A DNA stretch of 10,848 nucleotides from Candidatus Kuenenia stuttgartensis (GTDB taxonomy: Bacteria > Bacteroidota > Bacteroidia > Chitinophagales > Chitinophagaceae). The translations under genes and the position numbers were made by a program. The notes beneath the pieces were generated by a model. It was given only the letters and a program-made list of their open reading frames with translations, was not told the origin of the DNA and made no database searches. The stretch covers positions 1 through 10,848 of the forward strand of contig CALQJH020000035.1 of the NCBI GenBank assembly GCA_943330835.2, read 5' to 3'. Positions 1 through 7,153 of the stretch are shown one piece after another. How positions within the stretch are numbered: position 1 is the first letter of the stretch; the number at the start of each line of letters is the position of its first letter.

Positions 1-1
1 A

Positions 2-526
2 AAAGGAAAGCACAATCAATATAACAGTATGGCAGCAAGTATGGCAGCAACAGCGTTGGATATACGCAAAGAAAAAATCAGAGAAGCATTACAAACATTT
101 GAGAGTTTACAACATCGAATGGAGAAAGTCGCTACCATCAAAGGGGTGGAGTTTATTAATGACAGCAAGGCTACTAACGTCAACAGCACCTGGTATGCAT
201 TGGAAAGTATGAACAAGCCTGTGATTATGATTCTTGGCGGCGTGGATAAAGGAAATGATTATAATGTTTTGAAAGAATTGGTTTCAGAAAAAGTAAAAGC
301 TATTATTTGTATGGGAACAGATAATACCAAAATTCATGAAGCCTTTGGAGATATTGTACCGTTGATTGTCGATACTTTAAGTGCTAAAGAGGCCGTTCAA
401 TCTGCGTTCCATTTTGCAAATAAAGGAGAGGCTGTTTTACTTAGTCCTGCATGCGCAAGTTTTGACTTATTTAAAAATTATGAAGACAGGGGCAACCAGT
501 TTAAGGAAGCTGTTCGGGATTTATAA
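2..526 (+). CDS. murD: UDP-N-acetylmuramoyl-L-alanine--D-glutamate ligase, C-terminal part (5' truncated by window)
   Basis: MurD is the cytoplasmic ATP-dependent ligase that adds D-glutamate to UDP-MurNAc-L-Ala in peptidoglycan precursor synthesis. The reading frame is open from base 2, so the ATG at 29 is an internal methionine and the gene starts upstream of the window. About 174 residues are visible out of the roughly 450 usual for the family. They begin in the Mur central-domain signature GKHNQYNSMAAS and continue into the C-terminal domain: HRME, then FINDSKATNVNSTWYALES, the GGVDKGNDY loop, and the closing SPACASFDLFKNYEDRG motif. All of these are standard MurD motifs, and the NVNSTWYALES wording is typical of Bacteroidota. 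The stop TAA is at 524-526, and 52 non-coding bases separate it from ftsW. The catalytic P-loop lies outside the window, so integrity of the whole enzyme cannot be judged. Confidence 0.96.
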   Translation, partial: KGKHNQYNSMAASMAATALDIRKEKIREALQTFESLQHRMEKVATIKGVEFINDSKATNVNSTWYALESMNKPVIMILGGVDKGNDYNVLKELVSEKVKAIICMGTDNTKIHEAFGDIVPLIVDTLSAKEAVQSAFHFANKGEAVLLSPACASFDLFKNYEDRGNQFKEAVRDL

Positions 527-578
527 TAACGAATACAAGCATTGATAACCGGATTAATAATGTTCTTGAAATAAAATA

Positions 579-1910
579 ATGACGTCATTTAAAAATAGAT
601 TAAAAAACTTTTTGGGTCTTTCTGATGAAAGCGAATTAGCTGTTGCTGCACCCTTTAAAAATATCGGGGATGTTCCAGCAAATATTGTAAACAAAACGAG
701 AGGAGATAAAGCGATTTGGGCTATTGTGCTAATACTGACTTTAGCTAGTTTGTTATTAGTATACAGCAGTACGGGTTCATTGGCGTATAGAATGAGCAGA
801 TCTACAGAGAGTTATTTATTCAAACAATTTGCTTTTATATTAGTAGGTTTAGTGGTGATTTATTTTGCTCATAGGGTTAATTACACGTTCTTTTCAAAAT
901 TGGCGCTGTATATTTTTCTACTATCAATTCCTTTGTTGATTTATACTTTGTTTTTTGGAGTTGAATTAAATGCGGGAAGCAGATGGATAAAATTGCCAGT
1001 AATCAACATGACCTTCCAAACTTCTGATTTGGCGAAGCTTGCGTTGTTTATGTATATGAGTAGAATGTTGAGTAGAAAGCAACTTGTTATCAAGAGTTTT
1101 TTCAAAGGTTTTGTGCCTATAATCGTTCCTGTTTTAATAATATGCTTGTTGATTGCACCTGCAAATCTCTCCACTGCAATGCTCATTTTTGGCACAAGTA
1201 TATTATTGATGTTTATAGGAAGGGTAAGTACAAAGCATCTTTTATTGACAATTGGAATTGCATTGTTACCTGTTGTGATGTTAGTGAGTGTTGCTGTTTC
1301 TAATTATGACAAAGAGACGCACCAGGCAAAAAAACTTCCGGCATTTTTAGCTTCAGGAAGAATACCAACCTGGGTAAGCAGGATACAGACTTTTTTGTAT
1401 AGCAAGAAAGATGATGATGGCGAAAAAACTTATCAAATCAATCAGGCAAAAATTGCCATTGCAAATGGTGGTTTTTTGGGTCTTGGTCCTGGTAATAGTG
1501 TTCAAAGAAATTTTTTGCCGCATTGTTACAGTGATTTTATTTATGCTATTATTATAGAAGAGTATGGATTGTTTGGTGCAGCATTCATGTTGTTTATTTA
1601 CTTGTTGTTTTTATTCAGATGTATCAGAATTTATAGAAAATGTCCATTTGCTTTTGGCGCATTCCTTGCCTTAGCATTGAGTTTTACCTTGGTTATTCAA
1701 GCTATTGCCAATATGGGTGTTAATGTGAGTTTGTTTCCCAATACCGGCGTTACGCTCCCGTTGGTAAGTATGGGGGGAAGTAGTTTTTTCTTCACATGTG
1801 TTTCTATTGGAATTATTTTAAGTGTAGCAAGAAATGTGGAGCAATTGGAGGGATCGCAATTGGAAAAAATTGAAGAACAAGCAACGGCTGCAACTGTAAC
1901 TGAAGCTTAA
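579..1910 (+). CDS. ftsW: Septal peptidoglycan glycosyltransferase FtsW (SEDS family)
   Basis: FtsW is the integral membrane SEDS enzyme that polymerises lipid II into septal glycan strands, normally paired with the class B PBP FtsI. The 443-residue protein has a polar cytoplasmic N-terminus of about 45 residues and then about ten hydrophobic segments. Family motifs in order are NAGSRWIKLP (131-140), QTSDLAKLA (147-155), the large periplasmic loop with NGGFLGLGPGNSVQRNFLP (296-314), SDFIYAIIIEEYG (318-330) and the C-terminal PNTGVTLPLVSMGGSS (387-402). D319 matches the SEDS catalytic aspartate (D297 in E. coli FtsW). PANLSTA (194-200) stands where proteobacteria have an E/Q-P/D-x-GT-type motif. 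A RodA paralogue is the alternative, but the position between murD and murG and the GNSVQ loop favour FtsW. ATG 579 is preceded by an AT-only stretch without a Shine-Dalgarno sequence. Confidence 0.96.
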   Translation: MTSFKNRLKNFLGLSDESELAVAAPFKNIGDVPANIVNKTRGDKAIWAIVLILTLASLLLVYSSTGSLAYRMSRSTESYLFKQFAFILVGLVVIYFAHRVNYTFFSKLALYIFLLSIPLLIYTLFFGVELNAGSRWIKLPVINMTFQTSDLAKLALFMYMSRMLSRKQLVIKSFFKGFVPIIVPVLIICLLIAPANLSTAMLIFGTSILLMFIGRVSTKHLLLTIGIALLPVVMLVSVAVSNYDKETHQAKKLPAFLASGRIPTWVSRIQTFLYSKKDDDGEKTYQINQAKIAIANGGFLGLGPGNSVQRNFLPHCYSDFIYAIIIEEYGLFGAAFMLFIYLLFLFRCIRIYRKCPFAFGAFLALALSFTLVIQAIANMGVNVSLFPNTGVTLPLVSMGGSSFFFTCVSIGIILSVARNVEQLEGSQLEKIEEQATAATVTEA

Positions 1911-1934
1911 ATGGGTAATAGCAAAATTTGAATC

Positions 1935-3029
1935 ATGTCAGGCAAGAGATTTATAATAGCGGGAGGAGGTACTGGAGGACATATTTTTCCGGCTATTGCC
2001 ATTGCTCATGCGATAAAAAAGATAGCGCCAGATTCGACCTTTCTTTTTATCGGTGCAAAAGGAAAAATGGAAATGGAAAAAGTACCACAGGCGGGATATG
2101 AAATTGAGGGGTTAACGATTGCAGGATTTAATAGAAGTTCTTTGATAAAAAATATTGGATTGCCTTTTAAACTTATCCAAAGTTTTATTCAGGTTTCCAG
2201 TATCATAAAAAGGTATAAGCCGGATGCCATTATCGGTGTTGGAGGATACTCGAGTTTTCCAGTATTGAGGTATGCTCAATCTAAACGGATTCCAACATTT
2301 ATTCATGAAGCCAATTCTTTTGCTGGAAAAAGTAACATGATGCTCGGTAAAAAAGCCGCAATAATTTTTACAGCGACAGATGGAATGGAAAGATTTTTCC
2401 CGTGCGCTAAAATTATTGTTAGCGGAAATCCTGTAAGAACATCGATTGTAAAGATGGCGGTAAGTAAAGCGGAAGGCTTGGAGCATTTCAATTTAAGCAC
2501 TGATCAAAAAACTGTTTTGGTTGTAGGTGGAAGTCTTGGTGCAAAAAGTATCAATGAAGCTATTGAAAAAAGTATCGATGTTTTTGAACAAAAAAATCTG
2601 CAATTAATCTGGCAAACAGGAAAGCCTTATTTGGAAAAAGCATTGGCAACCTGCAAGAGCAAAAAACAGGTATTCGTAAGTGATTTTATTGTTCAGATGG
2701 AATATGCTTACGCAGCGGCAGATGTTATTATAAGTCGGAGTGGTGCCATGGCAGTTTCTGAATTATGTATCACGGGAAAGCCAGTAGTGTTTGTGCCTTT
2801 CCCCCATGCTGCAGAAGATCATCAAACTGCAAATGCAAAAAAATTAGTAGACAAAAATGCCGCGATGATGGTAGCAGATAAAAATGTGGTTAAAGAATTG
2901 ATGCCTAAAGTAATTGACTTGATTAACAATATTAATTTGCAAGAAAAAATGACAATCAATATCAAAAAAATGAGTGTATCAAATGCAGATGAAATTATCG
3001 CAAAAGAAATTTTGAATTATTTAAATTAA
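1935..3029 (+). CDS. murG: UDP-N-acetylglucosamine--lipid I GlcNAc transferase
   Basis: MurG transfers GlcNAc from UDP-GlcNAc to lipid I at the inner face of the cytoplasmic membrane, giving lipid II. It is a GT-B fold glycosyltransferase of family GT28. The 364-residue protein has the N-terminal lipid-acceptor loop GGGTGGHIFPA (10-20), the second G-rich loop GVGGYSSFP (101-109), SGNPVR (163-168), GGSLGA (198-203) and the UDP-GlcNAc-binding stretch ISRSGAMAVSELCITGKP (266-283). E276 corresponds to E269 of the E. coli enzyme. HAAEDHQTANA (291-301) closes the donor site. The acceptor-side HEQN loop reads HEANSFAGKSN here, so the usual Gln is Ala126. The length is normal for the family. ATG 1935 gives the expected short leader before the first G-loop. 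The stop codon shares its last A with the murC start. Confidence 0.96.
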   Translation: MSGKRFIIAGGGTGGHIFPAIAIAHAIKKIAPDSTFLFIGAKGKMEMEKVPQAGYEIEGLTIAGFNRSSLIKNIGLPFKLIQSFIQVSSIIKRYKPDAIIGVGGYSSFPVLRYAQSKRIPTFIHEANSFAGKSNMMLGKKAAIIFTATDGMERFFPCAKIIVSGNPVRTSIVKMAVSKAEGLEHFNLSTDQKTVLVVGGSLGAKSINEAIEKSIDVFEQKNLQLIWQTGKPYLEKALATCKSKKQVFVSDFIVQMEYAYAAADVIISRSGAMAVSELCITGKPVVFVPFPHAAEDHQTANAKKLVDKNAAMMVADKNVVKELMPKVIDLINNINLQEKMTINIKKMSVSNADEIIAKEILNYLN

Positions 3030-4447
3030 TGAACAACAACAGTCATATTACCGAATTAATCAACAAACTCCAAACAGGAGAGGGCAGCGGCATGTCTGTT
3101 TATTTTATTGGTATTGGCGGAATTGGGATGAGTGCAATTGCAAGGTATTTCAATAGCAGAGGCGTGAAAGTAAGTGGTTATGATAAAACTGAAACGCAAC
3201 TCACCAAACAATTGCAAGCAGAAGGTATAGCAATACATTATGAAGATAATCTTGACTTGATTAACAAAGAAGCGGCTTTAGTAGTTTATACACCTGCTGT
3301 TTCTTTAGATCACAAAGAGTACAACTATTTTTTGGAGCATGGTTATACCATCATGAAGAGAAGTGAAGTGCTTGGATTAATTACACAAGGGTCATTTAAT
3401 ATTTGTGTTGCAGGTACCCATGGCAAAACAACAACAAGTACCATGATTGCACACATACTCAGACATAGCGAATACGGATGCAATGCATTTCTTGGCGGAA
3501 TAGCCTCAAACTATGAGACTAATTTCTGGGGCAGTGAAAAAAATGTTTGTGTTGTAGAAGCTGACGAATATGACAGAAGTTTTTTGAAATTGAATCCGGA
3601 TGTTGCCATAATAACTGCAATAGATCCTGATCATCTTGACATCTATGGCACTGCTGAAAAATTCGCAGAAGCCTTTGTTGAATTTAGTGGAAAAGTGAAA
3701 GAAGATGGAATCCTGATCAGTAAATATGGGTTGGAAAATTCAGACGATTTTAAATCGCCGCGAAAAATCACCTATAGTTTAAATGATACAAAAGCAAATT
3801 GTTATGCAAGTAATATCAGCATTGATAATGGCAGTTATTTATTTGATGTAAAAATGAAGGAAGAAGATGTAGAGAATATTTCCTTGAATATGGGAGGCCT
3901 TCACAATATTGAGAATGCGGTTGCTTCGATTGCTGTTGCCAAACAAATTGGTATCTCCAACGATAAAATTAAAAAGGCTCTTTCTGCATTCAAAGGCGTA
4001 AAAAGAAGATTTGAGTATATTATCAAAAATGATTCATTAGTTATGATTGATGATTACGCTCACCATCCTCAGGAATTAAATGCTTTGATAAAAGGAGCTA
4101 AGGGTTTATATCCTAACAAAAAATGTACAGTGGTTTTTCAGCCACATTTATATAGCAGAACAAGAGATTTTGCAGATGGATTTGCTGCTGCTTTAAATCT
4201 TGCCGATGAGGTTTATTTATTGCCGATTTATCCTGCGAGAGAAAAGCCGATTGTTGGAATAGAAAGCGAAATGCTAGCATCAAAAATGAATATTCAAAAA
4301 GCGACTTGTTGTTCAAAAGAAGCGTTGATAGAATGTATAAAAAAAGAAAAAAATAACCATACAATTGAAATGTTGATTATGGCCGGCGCAGGGGATATAG
4401 ACACCATGGTATTACCCATAAAAAATATTTTAGAACAAGTCGTTTAA
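3029..4447 (+). CDS. murC: UDP-N-acetylmuramate--L-alanine ligase
   Basis: MurC ligates L-alanine to UDP-MurNAc, the first amino-acid step of the stem peptide; it acts in the cytoplasm and uses ATP. The 472-residue protein shows the N-terminal nucleotide-binding motif VYFIGIGGIGMSAIA (24-38), the P-loop GTHGKTTT (129-136), EADEYDRSFL (177-186), DPDHLDIYG (199-207), HN..NA (292-297), KRRFEY (325-330), DDYAHHP (341-347) and QPHLYSRT (371-378). Every Mur ligase signature is present, so the enzyme looks intact. The start at 3029 lies in TAATG, where it overlaps the murG stop by one base, which suggests translational coupling. It gives a 23-residue leader before the first strand, slightly long for MurC. 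An in-frame ATG at 3092, preceded by AGGAG at 3076-3080, is an alternative start. ftsQ follows directly, without the murB or ddl genes seen in proteobacterial clusters. Confidence 0.96.
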   Translation: MNNNSHITELINKLQTGEGSGMSVYFIGIGGIGMSAIARYFNSRGVKVSGYDKTETQLTKQLQAEGIAIHYEDNLDLINKEAALVVYTPAVSLDHKEYNYFLEHGYTIMKRSEVLGLITQGSFNICVAGTHGKTTTSTMIAHILRHSEYGCNAFLGGIASNYETNFWGSEKNVCVVEADEYDRSFLKLNPDVAIITAIDPDHLDIYGTAEKFAEAFVEFSGKVKEDGILISKYGLENSDDFKSPRKITYSLNDTKANCYASNISIDNGSYLFDVKMKEEDVENISLNMGGLHNIENAVASIAVAKQIGISNDKIKKALSAFKGVKRRFEYIIKNDSLVMIDDYAHHPQELNALIKGAKGLYPNKKCTVVFQPHLYSRTRDFADGFAAALNLADEVYLLPIYPAREKPIVGIESEMLASKMNIQKATCCSKEALIECIKKEKNNHTIEMLIMAGAGDIDTMVLPIKNILEQVV

Positions 4448-4456
4448 TAAATAAAA

Positions 4457-5617
4457 ATGAAGTTTTTAGAAAAAATAAATTTTAAAAAAATAATCCTGAC
4501 TACCATTTGGATTCTTTTAGGTGCGGGCACAACAACCTTATTGGTTAGTGGATTGTATGTAAAAGAGGCGAAACGTTGCACGGGGGTTTATATTGAAATT
4601 TTGGGTGTCAGTAATAATTTTTTTATTGACAAGCATGATGTACTTGAGATTATTCAACATTCGGCTGGTAACAACATAAAAGGCAAGCGCATCAATGAAT
4701 TTCGTCTTGATGTTATAGAAAAAGAATTGAAAAAAGATGTGTGGATTAGTAAAGCAGAATTGTATTTTGATAAGAATGGTTTATTGAATGCAGAAATTAT
4801 AGAGAAAGATCCTGTAGCTAGAATTTTCGCCATCGATGGAAGCTCTTTTTATATAGATCAGTCATTGAACATGCTTCCATTAAGTAACAGACATTCTGCA
4901 CGGCTACCGGTTTTTACAAACTTTCCAACAACATTAAAAGTATTATCTAAAGCTGATAGCGTCTTGTTAGGAGGAATAAAATTAATGAGCTTGTATATTC
5001 AAAAAGACAGTTTTTTAATGGCAATGATTGATCAGGTGAATATTATTGAACAAAATCATTTTGACCTAGTACCTAAAATGGGCGACCAGCTTATTTTATT
5101 TGGTGACGATAAAAATATAGAAGAAAAATTTGAAAAATTTAAATTATTCTATAAAAAAATAATTCCTGTTTATGGCTGGAAGAAATACAATAAAATCAGA
5201 CTTGACTTTTCAGGGCAAATTGTTGCGAGTATAAAAGGACTTGAAGATGTAAAAGAAGATTCTTTAAGAACTATGGCTATGATGAAAGCAATGGCTGATT
5301 ATTCTTTGAGAATGTCTGGCGATACAACACAGACTCTAGTGCAGGATAGCTCCAGCAATACCACCGACATAACAATGATTTTGCAGTCGTTTCAAAGAGA
5401 TGAAGTCGAAGAGGATGCAACTCCAATACCCGCAAAAAAAGAAGTAACAAGTCAAACTTTTTTAAAGGATGCGAAGCCGAACGGAATTTTAAAAAAGCCG
5501 GAAATAAAAACAGTAGTTCAAAAAAAACAAGAAAAGACAAAGCCTAAGAAAATTGTCAAAGCTACAAAAAATACAAAAGTTAAAACGAATCATAAAACAG
5601 TCAAAAAGAAAAAGTAA
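4457..5617 (+). CDS. ftsQ: Cell division protein FtsQ/DivIB with a lysine-rich C-terminal tail
   Basis: FtsQ is a bitopic inner-membrane divisome protein that links the early ring to the FtsLB/FtsWI synthase through its periplasmic part. The 386-residue protein has a short basic cytoplasmic N-terminus (1-11), one transmembrane helix (about 12-33), a POTRA-like domain (about 44-118, closing with AEIIEKDPVARIF) and an FtsQ/DivIB beta domain to about residue 262. Sequence similarity in this family is low, so the assignment rests on this architecture plus the position between murC and ftsA. From about 285 the protein becomes low-complexity, and residues 341-386 contain 18 lysines in 46 positions, ending in KKKK. 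That basic tail would lie in the periplasm. Most FtsQ proteins end soon after the beta domain. The DNA of the tail is very A-rich, with an 8-A run at 5520-5527, so the exact C-terminus depends on correct sequencing there. Confidence 0.9.
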   Translation: MKFLEKINFKKIILTTIWILLGAGTTTLLVSGLYVKEAKRCTGVYIEILGVSNNFFIDKHDVLEIIQHSAGNNIKGKRINEFRLDVIEKELKKDVWISKAELYFDKNGLLNAEIIEKDPVARIFAIDGSSFYIDQSLNMLPLSNRHSARLPVFTNFPTTLKVLSKADSVLLGGIKLMSLYIQKDSFLMAMIDQVNIIEQNHFDLVPKMGDQLILFGDDKNIEEKFEKFKLFYKKIIPVYGWKKYNKIRLDFSGQIVASIKGLEDVKEDSLRTMAMMKAMADYSLRMSGDTTQTLVQDSSSNTTDITMILQSFQRDEVEEDATPIPAKKEVTSQTFLKDAKPNGILKKPEIKTVVQKKQEKTKPKKIVKATKNTKVKTNHKTVKKKK

Positions 5618-5658
5618 CAATTCATTTATAATATATAGACTTTAAATAAAAATATAAA

Positions 5659-7107
5659 ATGGAAACAAAAGATCAAAACATACAAACAAACACACAAACA
5701 ATCACACAAACAAACATTATGAGTCACGAACAACCCATTATTGTAGGTCTAGATATAGGCACTACAAAGATTGCCGCTATTGCGGGAAGAAAAAACGAAT
5801 TTGGCAAGCTTGAAATCCTTGGATTTGGGCGTGCTAATAGTAATGGAGTACAACATGGTATGGTTTTAAACATTGACCAAACCATCAAAGCAATCCAAAC
5901 AGCTTTGGAAAGATGTTATGAAAACAATCCTGAGTTACAAATCAAAGAAGTTTATGTTGGTATCGCAGGACAACATATTAAGAGTTTGCAAACAAGGGGA
6001 GATATTGTCAGACAAAATACGGAAGATGAAATTTGTCAGGATGAGATTGACAGATTAGTTGCTGATCAATATCGCACCTACATTCCATTGGGTGATCAAA
6101 TCATAGATGTTATTCCGCAACAATTTACCGTAGATAATTTTCCGAACATTGCTAATCCAATTGGATACAGCGGTGTAAAAGTTGGTGCAAATTTTCATAT
6201 CATCACTGGAGATAAAAATGCGATTCGCAACATCAACAGAAGCGTGGAGAAATCTGGCTTGATAACAAAGGATTTGGTTTTACAACCGTTGGCATCTGCA
6301 GCAGCAGTTATGAGTGATCAGGATTTGGAAGCTGGTGTGGCAATTGTTGATATCGGCGGTGGAACTACTGATCTTGCTGTATTTCATGAAGGGGTGTTGA
6401 AATATACTGCAGTGATACCTTTCGGAGGTGAAAATATCACTAACGATATTAAGTTGGGATTGGGTGTTTTAAAAACACAGGCAGAAGCTATGAAAGTTCA
6501 GTTTGGCAGTGCATTAAGTGATGAGGCGAAAGCGAATACATTTATTACCATTCCAGGTTTGCGTGGATTGGCACCAAAAGAAATCTCTGTAAAAAATCTT
6601 GCAAATATTATCCAGGCTCGGATGAGTGAAATTATGGATTTTGTTTCTTTTCATTTAAAGCAAGTTGGGTTAGATCATCGCATGCTAAATGGCGGCATCA
6701 TCTTAACTGGCGGCGGCTCTCAATTGAAACATCTTTTACAATTAACGGAATACCTAACGGGATTGAATGCACGCATTGGATTTCCTAATGAACATTTATC
6801 TGGAGAACACAACGATGAAATTGCTATGCCCATGTACAGTACTTGTATTGGCTTGATTCTAAAAGGGTACAATGATTATGATAATAAACAAAAGCAGATG
6901 TCTGCTAATTTTATCAAGGTGGAGCATGCAGCTCTCTTGGATCAGTCTTCAATAGTTGAGGCGGGAGATAAAATGGCAGATAATATTGTAGTCGAAGAAC
7001 CAACAAGTGTTGCTATTACACAGCGTAAGTCTTTAAAGGCATTCTTGGATTCCTTCAAAGATAATTTAATAGACATTTTCAAAGAGGAAGAAGATACTAA
7101 ATTCTAA
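5659..7107 (+). CDS. ftsA: Cell division protein FtsA
   Basis: FtsA is the actin-like ATPase that anchors FtsZ filaments to the cytoplasmic membrane and signals to the divisome. The 482-residue reading shows the phosphate-1 motif GLDIGTTKIA (30-39), the 1C (SHS2) region around YIPLGDQIIDVIPQQFTVDN (141-160), the phosphate-2 motif VDIGGGTTDLA (230-240) and the adenosine motif ILTGGGSQLKHL (348-359). The C-terminus (about 454-475) is an amphipathic helix, RKSLKAFLDSFKDNLIDIF, which fits the membrane-targeting sequence, reached through a polar linker from about 405. The start is uncertain. ATG 5659 adds a Gln/Thr-rich leader of 20 residues, while the in-frame ATG 5719 (MSHEQPIIVGLDIGTTK) gives the N-terminus usual for the family. 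The gene lies 41 bases after ftsQ and 46 bases before ftsZ, its normal partner. Confidence 0.96.
   Translation: METKDQNIQTNTQTITQTNIMSHEQPIIVGLDIGTTKIAAIAGRKNEFGKLEILGFGRANSNGVQHGMVLNIDQTIKAIQTALERCYENNPELQIKEVYVGIAGQHIKSLQTRGDIVRQNTEDEICQDEIDRLVADQYRTYIPLGDQIIDVIPQQFTVDNFPNIANPIGYSGVKVGANFHIITGDKNAIRNINRSVEKSGLITKDLVLQPLASAAAVMSDQDLEAGVAIVDIGGGTTDLAVFHEGVLKYTAVIPFGGENITNDIKLGLGVLKTQAEAMKVQFGSALSDEAKANTFITIPGLRGLAPKEISVKNLANIIQARMSEIMDFVSFHLKQVGLDHRMLNGGIILTGGGSQLKHLLQLTEYLTGLNARIGFPNEHLSGEHNDEIAMPMYSTCIGLILKGYNDYDNKQKQMSANFIKVEHAALLDQSSIVEAGDKMADNIVVEEPTSVAITQRKSLKAFLDSFKDNLIDIFKEEEDTKF
5680..5716 (+). repeat. G-free CA-rich tract with repeated CACACAAACA at the ftsA 5' end
   Basis: The unit CACACAAACA occurs at 5691-5700 and again at 5703-5712, flanked by further ACAAACA copies at 5681-5687 and onward. 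The whole stretch 5672-5720 has no G. It either encodes a Thr/Gln/Asn leader of FtsA (from ATG 5659) or is an unstructured leader before ATG 5719. It is far too short, and lacks spacers, to be a CRISPR array. That it influences translation is inference. Confidence 0.6.
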
Positions 7108-7153
7108 CAAAAAACTAACTATAACCCATATACTAACCTATAATTTTATCAAT

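Noticed and set aside
29..526. Complete short gene starting at ATG 29
   Set aside because: The frame is open from base 2 and encodes the MurD motif GKHNQYN before the ATG, so this is the end of a longer gene.
2112..2486. Antisense open frame of 124 codons across murG
   Set aside because: It lies wholly inside a well-supported murG gene, and the translation shows no recognisable domain; it is a shadow frame.
4448..4456. Loss of murB and ddl between murC and ftsQ
   Set aside because: Absence of these genes at this place is the usual arrangement in Bacteroidota, so it is not a deletion.
5680..5716. Possible CRISPR or tandem-repeat array
   Set aside because: Units of about 10 bases with a 2-base gap and no spacers; it is a simple CA-rich tract, not an array.
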